Shown in pieces: positions 43,862 through 55,554 of a stretch of DNA of 64,000 nucleotides; the first letter of the stretch is position 1; each line of letters starts with the position of its first letter. The notes under the pieces were generated by a model. It had not been told where the DNA came from and searched no databases. It saw nothing but the letters and a program-made list of their open reading frames with translations. Where the stretch lies: the NCBI GenBank assembly GCA_033060915.1, contig CM065380.1, positions 42,875,001-42,939,000 on the forward strand, read 5' to 3'. The translations under genes and the position numbers were made by a program. Source of the DNA: Euryodendron excelsum (taxonomy: Eukaryota > Streptophyta > Magnoliopsida > Ericales > Pentaphylacaceae).

Positions 43862-45004
43862 TGTTTATTTTCTGACCCCAAAAATTATGAAGCCTCCCAA
43901 ATGCCTTTGCCAAAACATAAAAAGATGTCCTCATCCAAAATCAGTCAGTGACAAACAAAACATTGGTAGCTTGAAAGTGCTAACCAAGATTAGAAAAAGA
44001 CAAAGCGGGAAAGGCGGAAAAGCAAATCGAGAAGCTGGCAAGTGCTTCACCGAAAATCAAATAAAGATCCGGTTGCGCAAATGCACCCAATGAAAACAAA
44101 AAGGGATAATATCCCTAGAAAAACGAAAAGGGCAATAGACCTTAGGAAGAATTTTCATGACTTGATTTGTTTTGCAGGATCAAGAAAAAAAGAAGGAAGG
44201 GCAAGTGTAACAAACGATTGAAGATTGCTCAAGATGCAAAGATGCAATGAATTTGAAGAAGAAAAAAAAGCCTCTAAGAGTGAGGAATGAAAAAAAGCTC
44301 CAAAGCAAGAGAGCATGTCAAAGAAAAGTCCTATATGAAAGGGTGGATTTTCTTGCTAGAAGATTGGGTTACTGGTTTTTTCTTATTCTGTTTAAGTCCA
44401 CTAAAATAAAAAAAAAAATAAAAACAAAATAATTTTACGGGTCTCTGTACATTGTTTCTTAATGGGTGGTTTTTCTAGCTAGGTTCTAGCAGAAATCTTA
44501 GCCTAACAAAGTGCCTCTTCCTCACGGTCAGAGGTCTGGATTTTTCTGAATGCTCTTTTAAATACCTCTTTGAGTTTTAAGATTTCTCCAAATCGCTTCC
44601 CATTCCTACAAGATTCTGTTGCTTCATTGTTTTGTATAGGCATTTCATTCTTGCTTCCTAAACTAGGTTTTAGTGTGAATTAGCGTCACGTTGACTTCAA
44701 GGTTAAGTTCTATTTATTTGTTTTAATATAGGTGAAAATCAATAGAGATTAATTCACTTACTTCATGAATTGAAACTCTTACTACTGGTTAATTTGAAGC
44801 TGATTGAATTATTCATTCAGGTCTTCAAAAAATTAAAAATGAGAAATATTACCAATATCAGGAAACCTCAACAAAGTATTTTGCATATAAAACCTGTTGG
44901 CAAAGGGTTAAACCATATTCATTATCATCAAAAACAATTTTGGTAATTAATTTATACGTCAATCTAAAACACAAGCCAAGTTTTTATTGATCAAATAAAG
45001 TAAT
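43862..45004. other. no supported gene
   Basis: Lys-rich short frames at 43887-44432 probably reflect decayed retroelement sequence. The rest is AT-rich, without a recognisable feature. Confidence 0.4.
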
Positions 45005-46215
45005 TAACAGCCCCGCAGTTGTGCAACCCGGTCGGGTCTCTTTCTACTGATATGCTTCTTGAACAAATAGAAGTAATAAGAACAATTTAGTTTTTGTGAA
45101 CATTGGATATTATAATCAGGAAAACTATGAGGAAATCAATATTTATTGACCCTTCTTTAAAGAATCCCTAATTGCATAAAATAACAAAAAATTGGTATGA
45201 CAAACAAAATAAATCTCTAACGAATCATCTAGGAAAATAAGTACAATTAATGTCTGGCAAAACTAGAAGAGTTTGTATCTAGCTATGCATCTATTGAACA
45301 CTCGATGCATGAAATGGCTTACGTGTGATACCTGCAGGACAAGCAAAACCACTTGAAGATGCAAGACCCATGGAACCTGCGGCACACCCCACATACATTA
45401 TCCCCGCCTTCCTCAACCACCACCTTCCTCAAGCCTTCCAGCACTGACTCAACCGTCACTGCTAAAATCTTCCCGAGTTCCATCGGAACCTCAAGCTCCA
45501 TCTCTTCCATCACCGTTTTGAAGTCCTGGTTCGTGGCTCTCGCACGTAACAAGGCCAACTCGGCTGTCATGGCATTTTGCCTCGCCAAGTCTAGTTCCTC
45601 GTTGCCCAGTTTTGATGAGAGCCTCTTTCCACGATCATAAGCACAATATCCATGATCATTACTCACTGTGTTGTAGTTTGTCAAGAACCTCAACCAGTGA
45701 TTTTGTTACCTGAAACTTCACAATGACTAACCTAAAACCAATTTTGATGAGTTGAGCTTTTTTTGAATACAATAGAAGTAAAGTAGACACAAAGGAGTTT
45801 TCTATTTGAAATGGTAGAAGACCAAGAAGAACTAAAATAGGCTAAATTTGGAGATTCCTTACTATATATATATACACAAACATACTATGATTGAGAAACC
45901 CAAGCACGTGAACAGTGTCTAAAAACTTGGTGGTCAACACTGCATCATCATCTACATTTTCGCGTGTTGAAATAATATTTCTAATCTTATTGATTGAATT
46001 TAAACGGTGTTATTAAAGGAGGAAAGCGATTTCGTCTCTCTTCCAAAAGCTAAATAATTTCATACTAAAATTGAAAAAAAAATTACAAATTATAACAGAG
46101 GAGAAAGGCAAAAGAACTGATGTTACATGCATGTTCATCTAAAGGGAATTCTAACTACCCGAAGATATTCAAGATCAGAAGTTTGTGCTTTGTTTAGTTC
46201 CATTTTGAGGAAAAA
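45005..46215. repeat. 1.2 kb dispersed repeat with RING segment, copy 2
   Basis: Counterpart of 30520-31715 in the same orientation, with the same order of landmarks. Confidence 0.75.
45319..45693 (-). pseudogene. RING-H2 protein gene copy 6, RING internally deleted
   Basis: One open minus-strand frame of up to 124 codons: [20 protein letters not shown], the helical part, then CGVC joined directly to [12 protein letters not shown] and ending CLSCRYHT and a stop. About 20 residues of the RING between the first Cys pair and the second His are missing, as is part before the last Cys pair. The N-terminal part before KRLSS does not match the family. It could be translated, but the domain cannot bind two zinc ions normally. 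Confidence 0.7.
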
Positions 46216-46760
46216 AAGAAAGTAAAGAAAAAATGATTAAAAAAAACTAGGAATAATGTATATGTTGTACTGTACTTATGGGGAAAATGCTATTCATGTA
46301 GGAAATTACTACATAAAATTTTAGTTGTACGGGACTAATGTGGATTGGGAGTCCTTTTGAAAGAGTAATACCAGGGTTCGGTTTTACTAACGTCGACAAA
46401 GGTGCTGTTGCACTGGTCATCCAACTCTCACCACTAAAAACATGCCACGGATCCAAAGCTCCAAATCAGTGTTACACAGTATTTCTTCACAAAGACGCAC
46501 GTTTGTATCTCTCTCTCTCTCTCTCCTTCTTCTTCTTCCTTTCCTTAAGTATTTCATCTGTGTTTCCCTCTGAAGTTCTTGTCTGTCTCTGTTGTGAGTG
46601 TTTGAACTTTAAACCCCTCGAGAGTTGCCCCTATTTCGGTTTTGCTGAGCTCGACAATACCATTAATTTGCTGCCTCTTGATCTGATCCTAAGCAATAAC
46701 CAACACTGGATATGTTATACAAAAGTGAAAATACGGTTGCAAGGCGTTCCATCACAATTT

Positions 46761-47160
46761 CTAGCCAAGCAATGATGTGGGTTCTAATTGAATTGAGGGC
46801 AGAAAGGAGCAAATGGTTTTTTTTTTGGTCTGAGCTGCAAAGAAGCAGAAATACAAAAGAAAGAGCCACAGATCTACATTTGGGACCAAAGGAACAACTA
46901 CCCAATTCCACAGAGGAAAATCTTGTTGTAGAACTCTCGCCAACTGCATAGGGATAGAATAAGACCAGTTAGAGGCTAGAATTCCCCTCTTTGTAGCAAA
47001 CGCAATCCAATGAACCGCTCTATTTGCTTCTCGAGGAATGTGAACAATTGAAGCATCAGAAAAGGCAGCTATAGTATTTTGGTTGTCCCTGCATAAGCCA
47101 TGCTCAAGCTTCTAAATAAGCATAGGCACTGTCGCTGCTGCCTAATTTCGTTCAATAATG
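46761..47160 (-). pseudogene. RNase H-like fragment of a retroelement
   Basis: The minus-strand frame reads KLEHGLCRDNQNTIAAFSD, then VHIPREANRAVHWIA, then ILASNWSYSIPMQLARVL. The pattern of an Asp-Asn-x-x-x segment followed by a HIPREANRxxHxxA segment is typical of the end of plant RNase H-like domains (RVT_3) of LINEs and LINE-derived genes. A stop lies just upstream (MLI, stop, KLEHG). No N-terminal part is found. Confidence 0.6.
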
Positions 47161-47199
47161 GTGAGCTTATGCTGGAGAAACGATCAATGTTTCCATGCC

Positions 47200-48099
47200 A
47201 ATTAGTTCTTTTAATTATTTATAAATTATGAATAGAAGTTACAAAGCTATCTAATTTGTATATAGAAATATTGAGAAAATAATAAGAAGTTCCTTACAAT
47301 AATGAACGAATTTTGCAAAGAATAGGACACACAATTCTAATGATCAAATTGACGAACCGTATTTTCAAAGCTAATGCATATCGAGTTAAGCATTAAAGTT
47401 TTAAGGATCTCAAGTTTAAATCAACAATTCTTCGTTCTCTTCGTTTTCTTTCTTTAGATTTTTCTTTGTTTGTACAGACAAATTTAAAAACCTTCGTTCG
47501 AATATCAATTTCTTAATCTGAATGTCTCTCAATTAGATTAGAAGGCAACAAAAAGGAAAAAAAATCTCAATTCGCAAAAAAAAAAATCCTATATACAAAG
47601 TTACAAACACACAGGCACACATATATACAAACATGTGCATGTATGTGTCTACATGATATATAAGTCCGTGACTGTTAAGCTTGCTCAATTCTGACTGATA
47701 TCAGTTAGAATGAATCCAAATGAAGAATTTCTATTGACTCGAGCAAAACAAAGTCTCAAGCGCCAAAACTTCAACATTTCTCTGATTCATAAATAAAAAA
47801 TTGAACCAGTTCGGAGATAAACATATACACTAATTTGAGGAATAGTTTCAAAATGCAAAACAAAATCATAGAATTGAAGGTGTCACTAAATCCAGATATA
47901 TGTTTCCGTGAACGTTATCGTGAACAGCCTTCGAGAGTCGGGGTTCCTACATTGATGCTACATTGCTACGTATCTGAAGAGCTCGGAAGGTCTTCGTTGT
48001 AACAAGCTCCCATTCTCGTTCACACAAACGATACAAGCAGTGAGAGAGAGCTCTAGAGAGAGAGAGAGAGAGTTAGGGTTTTGAACTGATTGAAAACAT

Positions 48100-48158
<59 letters not shown>

Positions 48159-48303
48159 CTTCGTGTGTAGGAGAGGGAGAGGAGATTTTATGTATAGGAA
48201 TTTTGGAGTGGTGGTGGTGAAGTGATGCCGCCAAAAGGCGATGTGTTGGCCTACGCACTGTCAACTGCGCGTGTGAAGAACGAAGAAATAGAAATTTCTT
48301 TTT
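47200..48303. other. non-coding stretch with (AG)n microsatellites
   Basis: No coding sequence supported. GA-rich tracts lie at 48045-48072 and 48103-48155. A TTAGGGTTTT stretch at 48072 and the GA tracts resemble a plant 5' leader or promoter, but no exon is identifiable. Confidence 0.45.
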
Positions 48304-48694
48304 TGTTATAAAACTAAAGTAATATAATATAAATTAAATAATTAAATACATTATATAATAAAATTAGTTCTTCAGCAACTATTAAATAATAATTAGATAA
48401 TTCTTTTAGAACTATTAGAGATAGATCTTCGTAATCATTTAAGACTTTATTTCTATCATAAGATAAAATATAAAATATAACTTAAATTTGAATATTTTAC
48501 CTATACCTTTTGCTTTCTTTTCTTTTCTCTATTCTTTTTTTCATCTTCTTTTTGTCTCTTTTCTTCTTCTCTTCTGTTTTGCGCTCTTCTTTATTTGCTC
48601 TCACTCTCCTTTTATAGGAGAAACAACATTATCTAATACTTTGGAATCCAATGCTTGTAGTGGAAGCATTGTTAGAATTCACTCATACATAAAA
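48304..48694 (-). mobile_element. Copia 3' LTR (minus orientation)
   Basis: On the minus strand a polypurine tract CAAGGGGGAG (48695-48704) is followed by the LTR. TATA is at about 48608-48623 (CTCCTATAAAAGGAGAG), then an AT-rich U5 ending GTTTTATAACA at 48304. Position and order fit the Copia coding remnants at 48959-52030. The start of the LTR could be a few bases inside the boundary given. Confidence 0.65.
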
Positions 48695-48958
48695 CTCCCC
48701 CTTGAATGATCACCATACAAAAATATGCCTCATTAAAACCTTGTTATAAAAAACCTAATTAGAAAAAAAAATTTAGTGAAAAAAAAAAGTACAATATTGT
48801 GTATAGCATAAAATGTTGTGGGTGCATTAAAACTACCTAGTTAAAATTTTACCCAAAAAAATCCTATGGGAAAAAAAATCATTGGCGAAGGAAAAAAGAG
48901 TACAACACACGACTCCCCTTCATGAATATGCCTGGTAAAATTTGATTACCTCACTTGT

Positions 48959-49741
48959 TCAGTATGAAAGATCTTTGAAACGGCGTATGCCAATATTGTG
49001 TACCAGTTTCTCAAATGTTGCAGTTAGGAGTGCTTTCGTAAATAAATCTACTAAGTTGTCACTTGAACATATTTGTTGGACATCAATATAACCGTTTTTT
49101 TGAAGCTCTTGTATATAAAATAACTTTGGCCAAATATACTTGGTTCTATCACCTTTGATGTACCTTCTCTTAATTTGTATAATATATACTGTATTATTTT
49201 CATACAATATCGTTGAGATATTTTTGATTGAGGATAATTTGCATCCTTTTTTAATATGTTGGATAATAGATCTCAACAAAATGCACTCTTGAATTGCGAT
49301 GATCTTAAAATGATTTGAAGAAGTTGCAATTAGTGTCTGTTTCACAGATCGCTAACATATAGCAGTGTTACCATAAGTAAATAGATACTTAGTTTGTAAC
49401 TGTATTTTATGTGGATCAGAGAGATAACTAATATCTGCATAGCTAATTAACTCTAATTCTGGTTTATTTGAATAGAACAAACTCATTTATGTTGTTCTTC
49501 GGAGGTAACAAAATATGTGTTTCACCCATTTCCAATGCCTTTGAGTTGGTGCAGAACTATATCTTACCAATGAATTTACAAAAAATACAACATCAGGTCT
49601 TGTGCAATTTGCAACATATATAAGAGTCTCAATAGTACTAAAGTATGGTACTTCAAGACCAATGATTTCTTCACCATCTTCTTGAGGGTGAAAAGAATCT
49701 TTTTGTATATCTAGTGATCGAACAATCATGAGAGAATTCAA
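48959..49741 (-). pseudogene. Copia RNase H and RT-RNase H linker, decayed
   Basis: Frames on the minus strand read VPYFSTIETLIYVANCTRPD, then SSAPTQRHWKWVKHIFCYLR (the conserved region before RNase H). After a break come YIDVQQICSSDNLVDLFTKA and LVHNIGIRRFKDLSY, the conserved end of Copia polyproteins. Stops and frameshifts separate them. Confidence 0.85.
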
Positions 49742-49867
49742 TGGATGAACTTTATCTATAAAAAATTAATTCAGAACCTTTTTTTGTATATGTGAACTGA
49801 TGGATGAGAATTTCATTTTCTAAGTGCTAAATTTGTTGTCCAAGACAAAATTTTATTTTTTCAAGAT

Positions 49868-50540
49868 TTTTCATGTCAAACTCTTTCTTTAAATTATTAT
49901 TAGTTGTTGTAAGCTCTTCGAGATTCTAACAAAATTTAGATCATCAACATAGACTACAATAACAGCAAATTCAGATTCTGATTTCTTAATAAAAAAACAT
50001 GAACAAATTGTATTGTTCTCATATGTGTTATTTAATAGATATTCACTGAGATGATTGTACCATATGCGTTTAGATTGTTTTAATCCATAAAAAGATCTTG
50101 GAAGCTTGATAGAATATAAACTTTGAGATTTTGAAATATTTGCTTCAAGTATTTTAAATCCTTCAGGAATTTTCATATATATATATATATATATATATCA
50201 TTATCTAATTCACCATATAAGTAAACTGTCACTACGTCCATCAGATGCATATCTAGTCCTTCTAAGACTGACAAACTAATCAAGAATGAACGTAATTGCA
50301 TCAATTACAGGAGAGTATGCCTCGTCATAATCAATACTAGGTCTTTGCGAGAAATCTTGTGCTACTAGTCGCGCTTTATATCGTACGATTTCATTTTTCT
50401 CATTGCGTTTTTGCACAAATGGCCATTTATATCCAATCGGTTTTACATCATCTGGCATTTGGACTACAGGTTCAAATACTTTACATTGTACTAATGAGTT
50501 TAATTTTGTCTCAATAGCTTTTTTTATTTTGACCAATCAT
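49868..50540 (-). pseudogene. Copia reverse transcriptase, decayed
   Basis: In order on the minus strand: YKARLVAQDFSQRPSIDYDE, then AYSPVIDAITF; after a break the KLPRSFYGLKQS motif and catalytic VVYVDDL. The reading frame is broken between 50176 and 50276 and again after ISKSL. A (TA)n run at 50177-50198 sits in the break. Confidence 0.85.
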
Positions 50541-51270
50541 TTCTAAGTCAACATTTGTCAACTGTTTGCAATTCATTCTCCTTATTATTTCTTGTAATTT
50601 CGAGAGCCACTTGAAATGAAAATATATTGTCAACAATATTTTTATTTCTATTCCATATTTCTCCTATATTTACATAACTTATTGAGATCTCATTATTTTC
50701 GGGTACCATTTCCTCTGCAGAGGATCTCTTCAAGAGACTTCTCTTCTAAGAATTTTTTTTACAGTAGTTCCTTATTCAAGAGGTTTAGATATTCTGATTT
50801 TTTCAGGAATACTAACTTGCTTATGTACATGTGTCTTCCTTCATCTAAGAATTGTATCTTTTGTATCGACAGGTCTCCCACGTTTCAGACGTGCTTTAAA
50901 CTCATTTGCTACTATATTAGCAGATTGTTTTACAGGGACATCAATATGTGCTGGGGTATTAGCAGCGGGTATATATGATTTGGTTATCTTCTTTGTGTCG
51001 GTAAACACATCAGGTAATTAATTTGCAATCGTCTATAAATAAATAATCCTGTGAACTTCTGATTCACATTGATTTGCTTGAAGATCAAGATGAGATACTG
51101 TGGAAGCATTCCAAGTGATCTCATAATAGTTGCGTTTAATCTCCCCTTAATAGTAAAAAAATTGTCTCATTAAAATAATAATCTGCAAAATGTGCTGTGA
51201 ATACATCTCCGGTTAAAGGTTAAAGGTATCTAATGATAGATGGAGAATCAAAACTAATATAAATTCTAAG
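50541..51270 (-). pseudogene. Copia integrase-RT connector, decayed
   Basis: The minus strand carries the family's linker, including a polar region around HIDVPVKQSANIVANEFKAR and RGRPVDTKDTI, then the QTVDKC end, broken by stops. Confidence 0.6.
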
Positions 51271-52030
51271 TCAACGTTGGGGATCCATCTTAGTATGTTG
51301 TGATGGCACAAGTAGTACATATACAGCACAACCAATAACCCTTATATGTGAAATATTTGGTTGTTGATAAAAAACAAGCTGTAATGGTGAATATTCATAG
51401 TAAGCACTAGGTCGGACTTTGACCAATAATGCAGCATGCAATAAGACACGTCCCCAAGCAAAGACAAGTAATTTTATTTTTATAAGTAAAGGTCGAGCTA
51501 TCAGTTGAAGGCATTTGATAAAAGATTCAACTATACCATATAACAAAATATAATGTTTAACATCATTCCTTATAGACATGTAATAATTATCAAAAGTTTG
51601 ATATGTAAACTCACCAGCATTATTCAGTCGTATTGACTTAATCAGGTAATTTGAAACTGTGCTCATGATATGATGATTTGAGCAAAAAGCCTAGCAAATG
51701 CAACGTAACGAGTAGAAAGTTAACAAACATATTACCATTGTGTAGATGTATTTATTAAAACCATAAAATAACGAAATGGTTCATATGGTGGGTGTATCGG
51801 CTCACATATATCCCCCTAAATTCTTTGTAAAAAGATTGGGGATTCAACTACTACTTTTGAAAGGGATGGTCTCACAATTAATTTTTCTTATGAACAAGCG
51901 GGACATGTATAACCACTTAATAAAAGAATATTATGGTTCTTTAGCAGATAACCATGAGAGTTCTTAATTATTCGGCATATCATCGTTGATACTAGATGAC
52001 CAAAACGATCATGGCGGTCAAAATCCTATC
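51271..52030 (-). pseudogene. Copia integrase, decayed and 5'-truncated
   Basis: From right to left on the minus strand: His-Cys zinc-binding part (RHDRFGHLVSTM, then SGYTCPACS), then GDICEPIHPPYEPFRYFMVL of the catalytic core, then RLNNAGEFTYQTFDNYYMSI, and YSPLQLVFYQQPNISHIRVI near the end. Several stops are visible. Protease and gag are absent: at about 52030 the sequence changes to a different retroelement. Confidence 0.8.
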
Positions 52031-52039
52031 GTCATTGTA

Positions 52040-52840
52040 TTATGTGATGACGTTGATAGTGTGGTCTAGTAGAGAGTTTGTAGTGACATTTGGAGCAGGG
52101 GGAGGATTCACTGGTTGTAAGTCAATGGTCTTATTGTCTATCAAGTCTTGAATATTGTGTTTGAGGGTCAAACAGTCTTCAGTGTCGTGTCCTAGGCCGC
52201 CCGAGTGATATTCACAACATGCTTTCGAGTTGAAATAATGTGGCAAAGGATTAGGCCGAGGATGAGAGGGTATAGGTTTCAAATATCCCGCTGCTAAGAG
52301 ACCATAATAGGCCGTGGTTTGTATGCAGGTGAGCTTAGTAAATGTTCGTTTTTTCCTACTTGCTCGCCTAGGTTTGGGAGGTGTCATAGATATTTTTGGA
52401 GGCCGAGGATCAAATTCTGGTGTAATGACAACTGGGTCGGTGGCTTAGGAGTCGAAGAGGTTTTGGTTTTTATGTTTCAAAGTGGGACAATTTTTGGTGT
52501 CATGGGCGAGTGGATTGGAATGGGATTTATATGATATGTTATATGATTTGGGGGTTCGGTTGGAGACTGGCTTGAGAGGTATCAGAATAAGGTAGTTGGC
52601 ATGACGAAGCTGTTGGTAGGTAATGGTTAGGAGGTGATCTTGGTCTTCTCTCTTAATCCTTTGTTACTCCTCATGAGTTTGGACTTGAGGGGACTGCCTA
52701 TTCATGGGTTACTATTCTAGCATGGGATAGGAATGAAAATAGCATTGCTTCCATTTTACTCATTTTATTTCTGAGTCCTTTTACTTCCTCTAGTAGCTGA
52801 GCCAGTGCATTAAGTGGCTCCATGGTTGTCTTTCGGTATG
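52040..52840 (-). pseudogene. Ogre/Tat-type gag remnant with zinc knuckle
   Basis: Minus strand: a coiled N-terminal piece (MEPLNALAQLLEEVKGLRNK) with a stop soon after, then a decayed linker. An open part follows with LLAAGYLKPIPSHPRPNPLP and CEYHSGGLGHDTEDC followed by LTLKHNIQDLID. The C-x2-H...GH-x4-C knuckle and the following helix are typical of Tat/Ogre gag. It belongs to a minus-oriented element whose pol is missing on the left, where Copia sequence begins. Confidence 0.7.
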
Positions 52841-52879
52841 GACTTTAACTTTTGATCTGTAGCAATGGGGGAAGTGAAG

Positions 52880-53455
52880 AAAGACATAAAACTAGAAAAA
52901 AGGAAAAAGTTAGTGCCTTGTTTTGACAATTTTTTTTATGCAATGCATGCCTTAAGGATGTCCCTGCTTGAGAGGGGGATTAAACATGATGTGCTTAGCT
53001 CACTTTTTGGAGATAGGGGGGTTTACCCTTGTATGCAGATACTTTAGTGTCAAGTGAAAACATTCGTTCATACATTCATTCATTCACGAAAAATAAAGAA
53101 GTACATTAAACTTTTGGGCTTAAATACAAAGGAATCGAAGTACACTTTAATAAGGGGAGGAGGAACATTTTTCTTTGGACTTCCACCCATCTACTTTTAC
53201 GATTGAAATCCTAAACTACTCTTGAGTCTTTGGATTTGTCTTTTTTAAACTTGATGTTGAGGGGGTCATTGAGAGACCATGTTTGATTGCCCCTTGTGTT
53301 CTTGGCAACCCTATCTCCGTGAGCATAGAGGGATTGGGGCTCCTCTTTATGGAATGGATATGCATGCTATGAATCCTTAGGGTTACATGGAAACCCTTAG
53401 GATTTTGATAGGTTTAATGCAAGGGAGAATGAACTTGGTGTCATTCTCTTTGGGT
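52880..53455 (-). mobile_element. Ogre-type leader in inverted orientation
   Basis: The reverse complement of this stretch matches about 59460-60000. Shared landmarks are GGACTTCCACC, CTACTCTTGAGTCT, TTCTTGGCAA and GAGGGATT(G/A)GGGC. It runs into the minus-strand gag, so it is the leader of that minus-oriented element. Confidence 0.7.
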
Positions 53456-53790
53456 TGATCATATGCCAAAGTATGCTCAGCTGGTTTTGGTTTAAACAAC
53501 CCATTAAAAGAAAATCTTTGAGCCTAAATATTCCTTTGTTTTTTACAACCCCTAAACCCAACCTGTATTACAGTCCTAAAAGAAGTCTTCTCGGATTGAA
53601 AACCAAGCTGTTTATTGCTCTGCAAAGGGCATACGAGTTGTTGCTCAAGCCACGGTGGCATTTTAAAAATCTAAGAGAGAAAATCAAGTGAGGTCAAAAA
53701 AACCCCAAACAGCAACCCTGTAGAAAGTAAGGATAAGATAGTAGATGGCAAACCAAAATTTCAAAATCCTTAGAGAATGGTGCAAATGCT
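53456..53790 (+). mobile_element. Ogre-type 3' internal end, plus orientation
   Basis: Matches 61640-61925 in direct orientation (TTTTTTACAACCC(C/T)TAAACC, CTGTATTACAGTCC against CTACATTACAGTCC, AAAGGGCATA/AAAGGGAGATA). The similarity ends with GTGCAAATGCT, exactly where the LTR begins. It therefore looks like the 3' internal terminus of a plus-oriented element. Confidence 0.65.
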
Positions 53791-53949
53791 TGTAAGCACC
53801 CCATTTTTGCCCGCTCGGCAATCTCCGGCCCGACCGGGACCGGTTTTCAACATCATAATACATGCAAGCTCAAGATGAGCCTTTCAATCTCCAATCCAAC
53901 CAACTGGTCGCTTCTCGGGTTCACAAGGATCCGCTAGAGCCTTAAGCAC

Positions 53950-54290
53950 CATTATTCCAGGCAGTTTTCCGAACCGGGCAGTCTTGGAGACCAACGCCAT
54001 CTAGGTAGCTTCCCAGGATCGGACGATCTCGAGGACCAACACCTCATCAAAAATTCTAGACGGTTCACTTCTGGTGCCTGCTAGCCGGCCAATGTAGAAT
54101 GTCCGTTATTCGGTAGTTCTCCGGGACCAGGCGTTCTTGGAGATCAACACCACCCTTCCAGGTAGCTTTCTGGGACCAAGCGTTCTCAGGAACCAACACC
54201 ACCCCTACAGGTAGCTCTCTAAGTACGAGCGTTCTTGGAGACCAACACCGCACAGGTAGTTTTCCGAGACTGCCCCAACACCTAGGTCAA
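53950..54290 (+). repeat. about 58 bp tandem repeats in the LTR
   Basis: Five diverged units with the core GGTAG(C/T)T...CCGGGACCAG-CGTTCTTGGAGA followed by CAACACCACC. Confidence 0.7.
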
Positions 54291-54770
54291 CATCGGCGCC
54301 TGCTAGCCCGACTCGGTGAAAAATGACCAAATCTGCCCCTTGGGTCTCCAGGCACGTTTTGGGAAAGTTCAAAATCCCTCAAAACGATAAGTCCATCCTT
54401 CCACAATGTTGTCAAACCATCAGGCGTCCCCCGCACGCCATTTGGTCCAAATTCGGTCCTATTCCGGCTCACTCTGGTCAAAATGACCATTTTGCCCCTG
54501 AACGCCTCAGCACGGCACAAACCCCGCTGAATGGTAAAAGACTCTCTCAAAACCATCCTTGAACAGCCTTACACGCTCAGCGCAGCATACCAAACCATTC
54601 TTGACCATTTCCAGCCAACTTCGATCAAAATGACCGTTTTGCCCCCGGAAGCCCAAATATGCCCCGAAACAGCACCGGCCTTGGGATTTCGAGCGGAGGT
54701 TTCACCACACGCCCTTGTTTAACTCAAGGAACACCCTATGACACTAAGCTTACACGACGCTATAAAAGTT

Positions 54771-55185
54771 CCCTAGAGTATCTCGCAGACGCTCCGCCTA
54801 AATTGTCTTCTCCCCCGATTCCCTGGTTATAACGCACCGTCAACCGACTTGAGAAATGCGTAAATCAGGGAATTCTTGAAAGCTCGTCCATAGATCTTTT
54901 CATCGATACGGTTCGATCGAATAGGTAGCTTCCCGAAGCCCTCCATCGTACGGTGCAAAAACCATAACTTTCAGCAACCCCTAGAGTGTCTCGCAGACGC
55001 TCTGCCAAGGTTGACTTTTTCTCCGGTTCCCTAATCAAAACGCACCGTTAACGACTTGAGAAATGCGTAAATTTGGGAATTTTCGAAAGTATTTCGAGAG
55101 TACTTTCCATCGGTACGGTCCAATCGAATAAATCATTTCTCGAAGGCCTCGATCACACGAAACGAAGATAGCCACTTTCGAACAT
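54771..55185 (+). repeat. about 207 bp direct repeat in the LTR
   Basis: CTAGAGT(A/G)TCTCGCAGACGCTC, then AACGCACCGT and ACTTGAGAAATGCGTAAAT, appear in both units. The start of a third diverged unit is at 55186. Confidence 0.75.
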
Positions 55186-55540
55186 CCGCGAAGCGTATCA
55201 CAGATGCTCCGCAAAACTGTCCTTTTTGGCACACTTCCCAAGACGATATCACTCACCTCCAAACATAATTCAAACTTTTTGAAAACATGAAAGTTCATCG
55301 GAAGCACTAGGAGAACATCCCAAGTGCAATCGATTCCCCCGGAACCTTCCTGATTGACCTTATTATCGAGGCAAAGTTTGGACAAACTTTCCCGGTGATG
55401 GAGGGTATGCTACATGCGCTTAAATTTTGATCAGATCGACCGACTTTCAATCAACGGTCGAGATTTAATCAGTACATAGGGTGCCACGGGTTATTCTGGC
55501 AATGGAACAGTAGGACATGCGCATGGTCTGTGCCAGATTG

Positions 55541-55554
55541 CCTATAAATAGAGG
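55541..55554 (+). promoter_or_regulatory. LTR TATA box
   Basis: CCTATAAATAGAGG, about 30 bp before the start of a transcript-like leader (TTTCAGGTCC). It is the likely core promoter of the Ogre-type LTR. Confidence 0.65.

Noticed and set aside
51776..51967. Plus-strand ORF with a Tyr/His-rich product
   Set aside because: It is the shadow of the Copia integrase on the opposite strand.
54287..54722. ORFs in the Ogre LTR
   Set aside because: They arise from repeated AAAATGACCATTTTGCCCC blocks and have no protein motif.
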